Of a stretch of DNA of 9,839 nt, positions 1 to 7,300 are shown one piece after another (position 1 is the stretch's first letter; each line of letters starts with the position of its first letter). The notes beneath the pieces were generated by a model. It was not told the origin of the DNA, ran no database searches, and saw only the letters and a list, made by a program, of their open reading frames with translations. Location of the stretch: the NCBI GenBank assembly GCA_016295275.1, contig JAEDLN010000072.1:1-9839 (forward strand). The letters are read 5' to 3'. Origin of the DNA: Kiritimatiellia bacterium (GTDB lineage Bacteria; Verrucomicrobiota; Kiritimatiellia; RFP12; UBA3636). Made by a program: the position numbers and the translations under genes.

Positions 1-10
1 TTCGGAACAA

Positions 11-39
11 GTAAATGCGACTAGGGTAGTCGCATTTAC
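11..39. repeat. Perfect 13-bp inverted repeat with 3-nt loop
   Basis: The left arm GTAAATGCGACTA (11-23) and the right arm TAGTCGCATTTAC (27-39) are exact reverse complements separated by GGG, so 26 of 29 bases can pair. No T-run follows on the + strand (next bases are GATGAGAAG), and on the - strand only a weak TTGTT follows, so it is not a textbook intrinsic terminator. It could be the terminator of a gene to the left, a palindromic operator for the operon, or a dispersed REP-like element. The pairing is seen directly; the role is open. Confidence 0.85.
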
Positions 40-68
40 GATGAGAAGTTACAAACGAAAAAATGCAA

Positions 69-98
69 TTGCCTTGAAGAAAAGCAATATGCTATAGT
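69..98 (+). promoter_or_regulatory. Putative sigma70-type promoter of the operon
   Basis: TTGCCT (69-74) is a possible -35 box, separated by 18 nt from TATAGT (93-98), which is preceded by TG at 90-91 and so resembles an extended -10 element. The flanking leader is AT-rich compared with the coding sequence. Transcription from this -10 would start near 104-106, on or just before the ATG at 106. No good Shine-Dalgarno sequence precedes that ATG, which fits a leaderless or nearly leaderless first gene. This is read by eye against Escherichia coli consensus boxes; the host's own promoter consensus is unknown. Confidence 0.4.
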
Positions 99-105
99 GA
101 AAGCC

Positions 106-975
106 ATGAAAACGTTTTTTTTCGTCATGGCCATTGCGGTTGTCCAGACGGTGTTTGCGCAAACGCCGGTATTGGTTCTATGTCCGTATACGATTGCCGG
201 GCGAGTGGTGAACTTCGATGGAATCGCCTTTGACGCGGACGATCAGATTACGCTTTATGTGCGCAATACGGCGGGAGCCGTTCTTGCAAAAACATCGGTT
301 TTCGATCCCGGCAGTCCCACGGCATGGAATTATCGCATTGAGGTTCCGATGGCTTCCTCGGCAGCTGACGGGTATGCGGTTTTGGGCGATTCGCTTTTGC
401 TCTCGGCGGTAGATGCCAAGGGGATGGTCTACGAAGGCTTTCTCCAAGGGGATGATGCCATTGCCCGGCCGGGCGGAACGGTTCATTTGCAATTGATGCT
501 GGCGGAGGATTCCAATCGAAACGGCATTGCCGATCTCTACGAGATGTCGAAGGAATATGACATGTTTCTTGCGGGGATAGAAGATGAAGCATTCGATCCC
601 GCGAAGGATTACGACGGCGACGGGATTCTCAACTACCAGGAATATCTTGCCGGAACCGATCCCTTCGACCGGAAAGACTACTTCCGCATCAGCGGCGTCG
701 CGAGTTTAACGACGACGACCGCAAACAAGGAAATTCCGGACGACATCATTGCGCTCACCTTCGAAGCGAATGCGGGGCGCACGTACATTGTCAACGAGGC
801 GTCGGCCCTTGACGGCGAACGGACGAGCTGGCAGCGCGGCGTATTCCGTCTCGATCCCGACAGCGAGGTTACGACCGAACGAGTCACGAATGACAAGAAC
901 ACGTGGTCGATGCGGACGATTTATCTGATCAAGAACGGACCGACTCGTTTCTATCGGTTGGAAATGGAGGAATAA
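106..975 (+). CDS. Secreted protein with TSP3-type calcium-binding motif
   Basis: First gene of the operon, 289 residues from ATG 106; a GTG at 97 in the same frame would add only three residues and lies inside the likely -10 box. Residues 1-18 form a Sec signal peptide (MKTFFFVMAIAVVQTVFA, cleavage likely after VFA). Residues about 27-132 are beta-rich and unassigned. Two acidic calcium-loop motifs follow: DSNRNGIADLYE (135-146) and DYDGDGILNYQEYLAGTDP (168-186), the latter with the D-x-D-x-D-G...N..E pattern of thrombospondin type 3/dockerin-like loops seen in many PVC exported proteins. Residues 195-289 (FRISGVAS... to FYRLEMEE) resemble the small beta domain that often follows this motif in such proteins. 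No anchor or catalytic motif is visible. The role is probably calcium-stabilised and structural, inferred from family resemblance. Eight T residues in a row (115-122) fall within the signal-peptide codons. Confidence 0.92.
   Translation: MKTFFFVMAIAVVQTVFAQTPVLVLCPYTIAGRVVNFDGIAFDADDQITLYVRNTAGAVLAKTSVFDPGSPTAWNYRIEVPMASSAADGYAVLGDSLLLSAVDAKGMVYEGFLQGDDAIARPGGTVHLQLMLAEDSNRNGIADLYEMSKEYDMFLAGIEDEAFDPAKDYDGDGILNYQEYLAGTDPFDRKDYFRISGVASLTTTTANKEIPDDIIALTFEANAGRTYIVNEASALDGERTSWQRGVFRLDPDSEVTTERVTNDKNTWSMRTIYLIKNGPTRFYRLEMEE
966..970 (+). promoter_or_regulatory. Ribosome binding site fixing the start of gene 2
   Basis: GGAGG lies in the last codons of gene 1, 4 nt before the ATG at 975. It supports starting gene 2 at 975 rather than at the in-frame GTG at 903, which would give 24 residues overlapping gene 1. 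The stop of gene 1 and the start of gene 2 share one base (TAATG), so the same ribosomes may reinitiate. Confidence 0.7.
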
Positions 976-1367
976 TGATACCGGTACTCGCCGTTCTTGC
1001 AGCTTGGACCAATACCGCGAATCAAGTGGTATTGGCCACGCCTGTCGAACTGCGAGGCACCCGTGTCGTCATGAATTGTCGCGACGGGGGGAACCGGACG
1101 TTTCCGTTGACCGTTTTTTTGCCAAGCGAGCAGCGTCGGATTAAAGCGGCATTAGGCGTTCCCGAGCTACCCGCCCGGCTGGTCGAATTGCGCACGGTTT
1201 TTGCGGCCGAGCTCAAGCGTGCCGAGGAACGGCATGCCGGAGGTGCGATATCCGATGAGGATTTTGCGGCGAAATGCGAAAAGTTGCATGCCGCTTGGCA
1301 GAAAGCCTTGACGGAAGCGAAGCTGTCGCCGGCTGAAATAGCCTATTGGAAAGGTCGACTGAAATGA
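975..1367 (+). CDS. Small exported SHD1-like protein
   Basis: 130 residues, starting at ATG 975 inside the stop codon of gene 1. The N-terminus MIPVLAVLAA is a short hydrophobic stretch without a basic n-region, so it is an atypical signal peptide or a weak anchor. Residues about 11-57 (WTNTANQVVLATPVEL, then VVMNCRDGG, then FPLTVFLPSEQRRIK) follow the pattern of SLA1-homology-domain-1-like modules: WT start, strand, DG turn, a 'vPL..L...dq' end. Such modules are common in exported PVC proteins. Residues 65-130 are charged and helix-rich (ELRTVFAAELKRAEERH, EDFAAKCEKLHAAWQKAL), possibly coiled coil. The domain call is by eye and moderate only. It overlaps gene 3 by 4 nt (ATGA), so it is translated with the operon. 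It may be an accessory or binding subunit for its larger neighbours; nothing in it indicates an enzyme. Confidence 0.85.
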   Translation: MIPVLAVLAAWTNTANQVVLATPVELRGTRVVMNCRDGGNRTFPLTVFLPSEQRRIKAALGVPELPARLVELRTVFAAELKRAEERHAGGAISDEDFAAKCEKLHAAWQKALTEAKLSPAEIAYWKGRLK

Positions 1368-3175
1368 GATTGTCACCGCTGTTTGTCTTTTTCGTGTTGC
1401 TTTGCGGGATTGCGCCGGCCACCGGAGTCCGCATGAAGCACACCGTCACCTTGCAACCCGGTTGGAATGCGTTTTTCCTGCCGATCACCCTTTCCGATCC
1501 GGCGGAAAAAGTCTTTGCCGACTGGCCGGTCGAGACGGTTGGCTATTACGATCAGAATGCGTTTGCGAAGACGCAGCAATTCACCGTTCGCGCGGACGAT
1601 TCGACGCTCGGCGCGGTTGACGGCGGGATGAAGATGTGGAAGCGCGACGGGCTAGGGTACAGCTCGTTCCAATTGGTTGCCGCAAATGGCGTATACGTAA
1701 CGGTGAACACCAACCGCACCGCCTTTACGGTCGATTTGTATGGCGAACCGTCGGCCTATCGGGTCACATGGCATGTCACGGACGGGACGACCGTTCCGCT
1801 CAATTATATCGGCGTTTCGTCGTGGGCGGATGCGAACCTCTTGGCGGACGGCTATTTTTCGGGTTTGGACGTCAATTGGATTTCGCGGTATCTGATTCGC
1901 GGCGTTCCGACCGCTGCCGTTCCGAGTCTTACGGCGCTCGGACGCGTTTCGTCGATGTCCAACGGCGGTGCGATTGCGATGGATGCGGCAAAGGTCAGCG
2001 ACTGGAGCGGTGTTTTGCATGTTTCGCCGGCCAACGGGATCGATCTCGGGACGGAGTTGAGCCTGTCTTCGGTTTCGGTCCGGAATGACGCTGCCACCAA
2101 CCGGACAATTTGCATTCGGCTTGTCGAAAGTGCGTGCAATCCGGAGAATCAGGAAGGTCGTCTGGAGTTGCCAGTCGTCAAGTATCTGGATGTCGTCCGG
2201 CATTCCCAATGGCAGGAAAGCCTTGCCGACGTGCCATACGAATGCGAGCTTGCTCCGGGCGAGACGTTGCGGTTGCAGCTTGCGGTAAACCGTCAGGAAG
2301 CGCGTTACCAATCCAATCCCGGAGAGGAATACGGCGGCATGATCGTCGTGGATGACATTTCCGTCGAACAGCCCTCGTGTTTCCGGACATCGATTCCGTT
2401 CTCCGTCTGTTCGGACGGCGGGCTGTTCGAGCGTACGCGTTGGCCGCGCGGCTTGTGGTCCGCCACGATCCGGCTCGACAAGGTCGGTCGCATGATCGAC
2501 GAGAATGCGGCAGACGTGGAATATGAGGACGTCATTACAATCGAGCAGTATACGACGTATGTCGAAGTCACGAATGAAAACAATCAAGTGACAATCGAGC
2601 GGCAGACGATTGACAAGAGCATTACGAATCGGGTTCCGGTTTTGACGACGCCCCCCGTCCCAGTTTCCAAGCCGATGACGGTTCGGGCGTTGATGCATGT
2701 CGATGGCGACGGGAAATTGCATTTGCTGCAGCGCGCGCGTTTTTCGGGCCGTCGGTTGACGGCGGCGGTTTTCCCGGCGGACGATCCGATTCTTCCGGGG
2801 ACGGGAGAATTCGGAAAGAGCGCGAGCTTCGGCTGGAAAGTCGGCGAGCATTCGAATGTGAATCCCTTTCGTCACGCAAAGCATCCCGACCATGACGGGA
2901 AGAGCGCGGATTTTTCCGAACCTGCTCCGAGCGGCGACGACTACGGCAACTATCTTTCGACGGTGAAGCCCGAGCTCTTCACGATTGAAAACGAGGTTTC
3001 TTTCCAGTGGGACGCGACCATGGCCACGGCTTGGTCGCCGGAGGAGACGCTCAAGGGGACGTGTTCGTGGACGCTCAAGGGACTGCGGCGCGAAGGTGCG
3101 CTGGAGATGTCGGGAACGTTTCAGATGACGCGGCTCACGGCCGACGATTTAGAGTATCTCAAAGAAGAATTTTAG
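1364..3175 (+). CDS. Secreted beta-rich protein with GWN and NPFRHxxHPDHD motifs
   Basis: 603 residues from ATG 1364 in the ATGA overlap with gene 2; GGAAAGG at 1348-1354 is a plausible ribosome site. A TTG at 1346 in the same frame would add only MERSTE before the signal peptide. Residues 1-19 are a signal peptide (MRLSPLFVFFVLLCGIAPA); the cysteine is not in a lipobox. HTVTLQPGWNAFFLPI (26-41) matches the 'L..GWN....P' opening of a beta domain found in many exported bacterial proteins. Residues 50-400 are beta-rich with no named domain. Further on, VRALMHVDGDGKLHLLQRA (440-458) and NPFRHAKHPDHDG (500-512) precede a C-terminal beta block (FTIENEVSFQWD ... CSWTLKGLRREGALEMSGTF). From memory, the combination of an 'R..mHvD..G..hLLQr' strand and an NPFrH..HPDHD motif also occurs in giant LamG proteins of the gene 5 type, suggesting a split of modules fused elsewhere. 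That needs a search. The His/Asp cluster could bind a metal; no enzyme signature is seen. Confidence 0.92.
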   Translation: MRLSPLFVFFVLLCGIAPATGVRMKHTVTLQPGWNAFFLPITLSDPAEKVFADWPVETVGYYDQNAFAKTQQFTVRADDSTLGAVDGGMKMWKRDGLGYSSFQLVAANGVYVTVNTNRTAFTVDLYGEPSAYRVTWHVTDGTTVPLNYIGVSSWADANLLADGYFSGLDVNWISRYLIRGVPTAAVPSLTALGRVSSMSNGGAIAMDAAKVSDWSGVLHVSPANGIDLGTELSLSSVSVRNDAATNRTICIRLVESACNPENQEGRLELPVVKYLDVVRHSQWQESLADVPYECELAPGETLRLQLAVNRQEARYQSNPGEEYGGMIVVDDISVEQPSCFRTSIPFSVCSDGGLFERTRWPRGLWSATIRLDKVGRMIDENAADVEYEDVITIEQYTTYVEVTNENNQVTIERQTIDKSITNRVPVLTTPPVPVSKPMTVRALMHVDGDGKLHLLQRARFSGRRLTAAVFPADDPILPGTGEFGKSASFGWKVGEHSNVNPFRHAKHPDHDGKSADFSEPAPSGDDYGNYLSTVKPELFTIENEVSFQWDATMATAWSPEETLKGTCSWTLKGLRREGALEMSGTFQMTRLTADDLEYLKEEF

Positions 3176-3177
3176 CG

Positions 3178-3182
3178 AAGGA
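3178..3182 (+). promoter_or_regulatory. Ribosome binding site of gene 4
   Basis: AAGGA within GAAGGAAA, 8 nt before ATG 3191, in the 15-nt gap after the stop of gene 3. It supports the 3191 start, which is directly followed by a signal peptide. Confidence 0.65.
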
Positions 3183-3190
3183 AATCAACC

Positions 3191-4330
3191 ATGAAGAAAC
3201 TGGGATTGTTGGCATCAATAGTGATTGCAACGCTGTTCACGGGACGGCTTTCGGCCGATACGACGTATTCGTTCACCTATCAAGCCTCCTTGCGCGACGA
3301 GCACGGCAATGTCATCACGAATGACGCGGGAGAAGTCGTGCGCAGCCACGACGTTATTTTGCGGCTGTGGGACAGCGTGGAGAAAGGGAAACTGCTCTGG
3401 GGTAGACAATATTCCATCTATACCGACGAGACGGGGGTGTTCAACCTCGCGGTCTCGGACGAAACCGGCAGCGGAATCGACCAAGCCCAAGCATGCGGTT
3501 CGCTGGAAAAGGTTTTTGCCGGCAATCCGGCCGGCGGCGTTTACGTTGGCATAGAAGTCAAGAACTCGTCCGGGGAAATCACGCCGCGCCAGCGATTGTT
3601 CGCGGTTCCCTTTGCCGCAGTCGCCAACGACGTGCGCCGGATTTCGGGCGATATCGTCGCCGGCGGTAGCATTCAGCTCGGCGCGTCCAGCAATGTGGTG
3701 ATCAATGCGAATGGCATCACGCAGAAAACCGGCGAATCGAAGTTCTATAAATTGACAGTCGACGGCACGCTCACCGTGAGCGGGAAAATCACCGGCAATG
3801 CAGACACAACCATCAACGGAAAGCTAACGGTCAATGAAGACGTCGAAATTGCCAAGAACAAGACGCTTTCCGTCGGAGGCAGCGAAGTCGTTCCGGTGCC
3901 GGTCGGCGGAATTATCATCTGGACGAAACCGGAGCTGCCCGACAATGAGCATTGGGCGGTTTGCGACGGCTCGACCAACAAGAATTATATCGGCAAGCTT
4001 CCGGATTTGCGTGCGCGTTTCGTGGTCGGCGTCAATCCGGCAAATGCCGACTACGAGCTGAACGCCACTGGCGGGGCCGAGACGGTTACGCTCACGACCG
4101 ATCAAATTCCGGGACACCGCCACTATTATGCCGGCGACGACGAGTTGGAGGGAATCGAAACGACATTGGATTGCACATCTAGTGCCGGCAGTACCGACAA
4201 GCATTACGACGCCGATTCGAAAATGTCGGGCAAATCTAAGGTTTATAAGACCAGCTCCACGGGCGGAGGCAAAAGCCACGAAAACCGTCCGCCGTACTAT
4301 GCGCTTTACTACATCATGCGCGTGAAGTAG
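3191..4330 (+). CDS. Secreted tail-fibre-like protein with C-terminal tail collar domain
   Basis: 379 residues with three parts after a clear signal peptide (MKKLGLLASIVIATLFTGRLSA). Residues 23-150 form a beta domain (TYSFTYQASLRDEHGNV, ILRLWDS, LLWGRQYSI, then RQRLFAVPFAAVAN) of the kind that heads many bacterial fibre-like exported proteins. Residues 155-232 are a repetitive short-strand stem (VVINANGI, KLTVDGTLTVSGKI, TTINGKLTVNEDVEI), consistent with a trimeric beta-helix stalk. Residues 236-379 match the phage tail collar/short tail fibre domain: VPVGGIIIW (236-244), WAVCDGS, LPDLRARFVVG, DQIPGHRH (304-311) and the ending HENRPPYYALYYIMRVK. In phage T4 gp12 this fold makes a trimeric receptor-binding tip with histidine-bound zinc; GHRH could play a similar part. 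No other phage gene is nearby and the protein has a Sec signal, so it looks like a host exported adhesin or fibre rather than prophage. The stop is followed by a 33-nt gap to gene 5. Confidence 0.93.
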   Translation: MKKLGLLASIVIATLFTGRLSADTTYSFTYQASLRDEHGNVITNDAGEVVRSHDVILRLWDSVEKGKLLWGRQYSIYTDETGVFNLAVSDETGSGIDQAQACGSLEKVFAGNPAGGVYVGIEVKNSSGEITPRQRLFAVPFAAVANDVRRISGDIVAGGSIQLGASSNVVINANGITQKTGESKFYKLTVDGTLTVSGKITGNADTTINGKLTVNEDVEIAKNKTLSVGGSEVVPVPVGGIIIWTKPELPDNEHWAVCDGSTNKNYIGKLPDLRARFVVGVNPANADYELNATGGAETVTLTTDQIPGHRHYYAGDDELEGIETTLDCTSSAGSTDKHYDADSKMSGKSKVYKTSSTGGGKSHENRPPYYALYYIMRVK

Positions 4331-4352
4331 TCGATATGTATGGAGTCAACCT

Positions 4353-4356
4353 GGAG
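4353..4356 (+). promoter_or_regulatory. Ribosome binding site selecting ATG 4364 for gene 5
   Basis: GGAG lies 7 nt before ATG 4364. An in-frame ATG at 4340 would add eight residues (MESTWRQA) before the signal peptide and has only a poorly spaced GAAG upstream. ATG 4364 is therefore the better start. Confidence 0.6.
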
Positions 4357-4363
4357 ACAGGCG

Positions 4364-7300
4364 ATGTCGATTCGAATACGGGAAATTCTCGGTGTCGCGG
4401 CGATTGTGTCCGCGCAATTTGCGGGGGCAGGCGAGCGTCCGGTCTATTCGCTCGTTTCGCCGGGCGCGACGCCGCTCTACATGCCCGTGCGCGGCGGGGC
4501 GGTCGAGCCGGTTCACGCAGCGTGGGCAGTCACGAATGCTTTTGTGGCGCCGTCGGCCGGGTTCTACAACTATGGAGCGACGCAAGAAACGAATAAAAGC
4601 GACCGCACGACCAACCCGGCGGCGCCTGTGCGCCGGTTCGAAGCGGTGACAGCGGGCTTTCCGGCCGAGCGCAACAAGCCGCTTTACTATCTTGGCGACA
4701 AGCTGCTTGCCCCGGATGGCGTCGATTGGGATGAAACCTACCGGATTTACGATGCGGCGAAAGACATCCGAGACAATTTTCTTTTCGACACCATCAACAA
4801 GGCCGTCTATGTCGTCCGCGGAGAAACCTCGCAGTTTACCTGGGTCGTCACCGGCGCGGACGGCGCTCTTACGACCAATTCGTATGTCATTGTCGCCTCG
4901 CCGGTCTCCGGCGAGCGTCCGAAGAACATCTTTTGGACCGATGCGCGCTATGGCGGGCGGACGGTTGATCTGACGGGCAAGTACGTAGAATTGCTCGGTC
5001 CGTCCAACATTTTGACGAAGGTGATGGGCAAGGAATCGACCGGCACGTCGATCGGCGGCGAGACTTCGTACCGCGATGTCGTGCTCAGCGGCCTTTACAT
5101 CGATGAAACGTCCGCCAAGAAAACGCTCTATGCCGCCGGCGAACTGCAAGGCCAGGTGGTCATGGTCTACTACGATTCGTCCGCGCCCAATCATCGTATC
5201 GTCGATGTGCAGACGATCGAAGTTTCAAGGCCGCAAACCGATGTTCGCATAGCCTCGGTGGGCGACGAGCTCAAGCCTTCGGGCCGCGGCTACAGCATTG
5301 CGGGGCTGACGGCCTCGCCGACCCATTTGGATGCGCCGGAAGGCGACAGCAAAGGACCTTATCTGTACCAGCACAAGGGAACCTATCCGTACAGTCCGAA
5401 GAACGGCAGCGTTTTCGCCTTGCGTCCGACGGACGACACCACGCGCAACCAGACGCAGATCTACTGGATGGAAGTCGACCGGCAAGGTGTTTCCTGGCCG
5501 TTCGAGGTCGATGAATATCTCGTCGACTGGCCATCTGACGCGGTAAAGTTCGTACGCAGCGACGAGCCCGCCACGCCGGGGCGCGGCATCCAGATTCCGG
5601 AAGGCTACACCGCCGAAATCATGAAATGGCAGGAGGATCGCGGCAACGTCGCCAACCACGCCCGCGAAGTCGGCAAGGAGGGCTTTGTGACGTACGGACC
5701 GGGGCGGTCGCTTTTGAAGATCACGGGTGACGACAACATCTGGTTTTTGCCGGTCGAATCGATTCTGCGCACCGACCAGACGTGGTTCGACCTTTCGGTC
5801 GAGACGCTGGCGCGCGTCGGCACGCGAGTCGCCTTGCGCGGCGGATCGATTTCCGGTCTGGCCGCAGGCCGGGAGCTGGCGGTGGATGCGGACATCCCCG
5901 GATACATTTACGAGCAGGCCTCGAGTCCGGTCTGGAATCCTGAAATCTACAGTGAAAGCGGTGCGGAAACGAATGGTTTCGCATCGGTCATCTATCCCGT
6001 GACGGCTTCGCTCGACGAAGCGGTTACGAATAAACTCGAAGTGTGGTGGTCGAGCCGGGTGCAGCTCGACGGCATGTCGCAATCGCTGACGGTGCCGGCG
6101 CTGCCGCAAGTCTACCGGGTCGGGTGGCCGGAAACGCAAGATGCCGCGCAAATCGCCATCGCCTCGCAGCTCGGCAGTGCAGGCGTATCGACATTCTGCG
6201 ACGGGGCCTCGCTCGTGTTCGATACCGATCGCGCCTTTGTGGAACTGCCGTGCCGGCGGTATTTCGGCGAAAATGCCGGCGCGATCATGTTTTGGACGCG
6301 TCCGTTCGACGAGACGGCCGTCGGCAAGGACAGCGCGCTGCTTTCGTTCAAGGGAACGAACGGCGTCGAATGCATCGCGCTCGACATCCAGAACGGCAAC
6401 TTCGTGGCGACCATCGGCGGCAGACAGCTGAAAGTCGCCGGCGCCGACAGCGACGATTGGCGATACCTCGCCTTGTCGTGGGATGAAACGCAAGCCGTCT
6501 TGCACGTGCAGGGCGAAGAAACGTACGCGTCCGTGACGAATGCGGTGGACGGACAAATGCGCGAGGCGCTCTCCGCGCAATTCGGCGAATGCCGGCTCGG
6601 CGCCTCGTCCGGCAAAACCGTTTGCCGCATGCGCGTATTGGATGAAGTCCAGACCTGGAACAAGGCGATGACGCACGACGATGTTCTCGTCCATGCAGCC
6701 TTGTGGACGGCGGGGAATGAACCGGGACTTACCTTCTTCATGCCTATTTTACGCGATGCGGACGATCTCGCGGCGGACGGTGCGACGAATGTCCGCTACT
6801 TGCGCGATCTCGTCTTTGACACTTCTCTGCGGGCAGTCGATTGCCTGAAAGACGAGCCCGGCGCGCCGCATGCCGCACGCAGCTATATCCAGTCCGACCA
6901 TGTGCCGCGGATATACCGCCAAAATGATGCCGCATTGCCCGGCTACAATCCGAACGAAGAGCACGCCTATGTCGAAGCGAAGGACGAAGGGTATGTCGTC
7001 TGGGCGCTGAGGTGCGATCTCAATGACGCGGGCGCGAAAAAGGCCTCGCTTCCCGGCGTGCTCGTTTCGTACGACAAGGACGGCGTGCGCAAGATGAAAT
7101 ATCTTCACGTGGTGCCGACCAACGAATTGTATTCCGTCTTCGCCGATACCTGTACGGTCGGCCGGCAACTGCCCGGACCGAAGCCGCTGCTTTCGTTCGA
7201 CAATCCATGGCTTGCCGAGACCTTCTGGGATTTGCAGGCAAAGCCGCCTTATCGCGACCGCAAGGGACAGGTTTGGGCGCGCTGTGCGGGCGAGTTCGAT

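Noticed and set aside
11..39. Rho-independent terminator
   Set aside because: The stem is strong, but neither strand has a U-tract after it. Kept as an inverted repeat of unknown role.
903..974. Upstream start of gene 2 at GTG 903
   Set aside because: It would add 24 residues overlapping gene 1 and bury the hydrophobic N-terminus. GGAGG before ATG 975 fits better.
1652..2893. Open frame of 413 codons on the - strand
   Set aside because: Antisense to gene 3. The product is full of Arg, Asn and Pro and has no family features, whereas gene 3 has a signal peptide, motifs and operon spacing.
3191..4330. Prophage remnant, suggested by the tail collar domain
   Set aside because: No other phage-type gene is visible in 9.8 kb, the protein has a Sec signal peptide, and its neighbours are exported host-type proteins in the same operon.
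4336..4596. Short forward frame of 86 codons overlapping the start of gene 5
   Set aside because: It is out of frame with gene 5, has no good ribosome site, and becomes Arg/Gly-rich once it overlaps gene 5 coding sequence.
5225..6694. Open frame of 489 codons on the - strand
   Set aside because: Antisense to gene 5, including most of the LamG domain. The translation is Arg/Asp-rich without recognisable motifs and has no supporting ribosome site.
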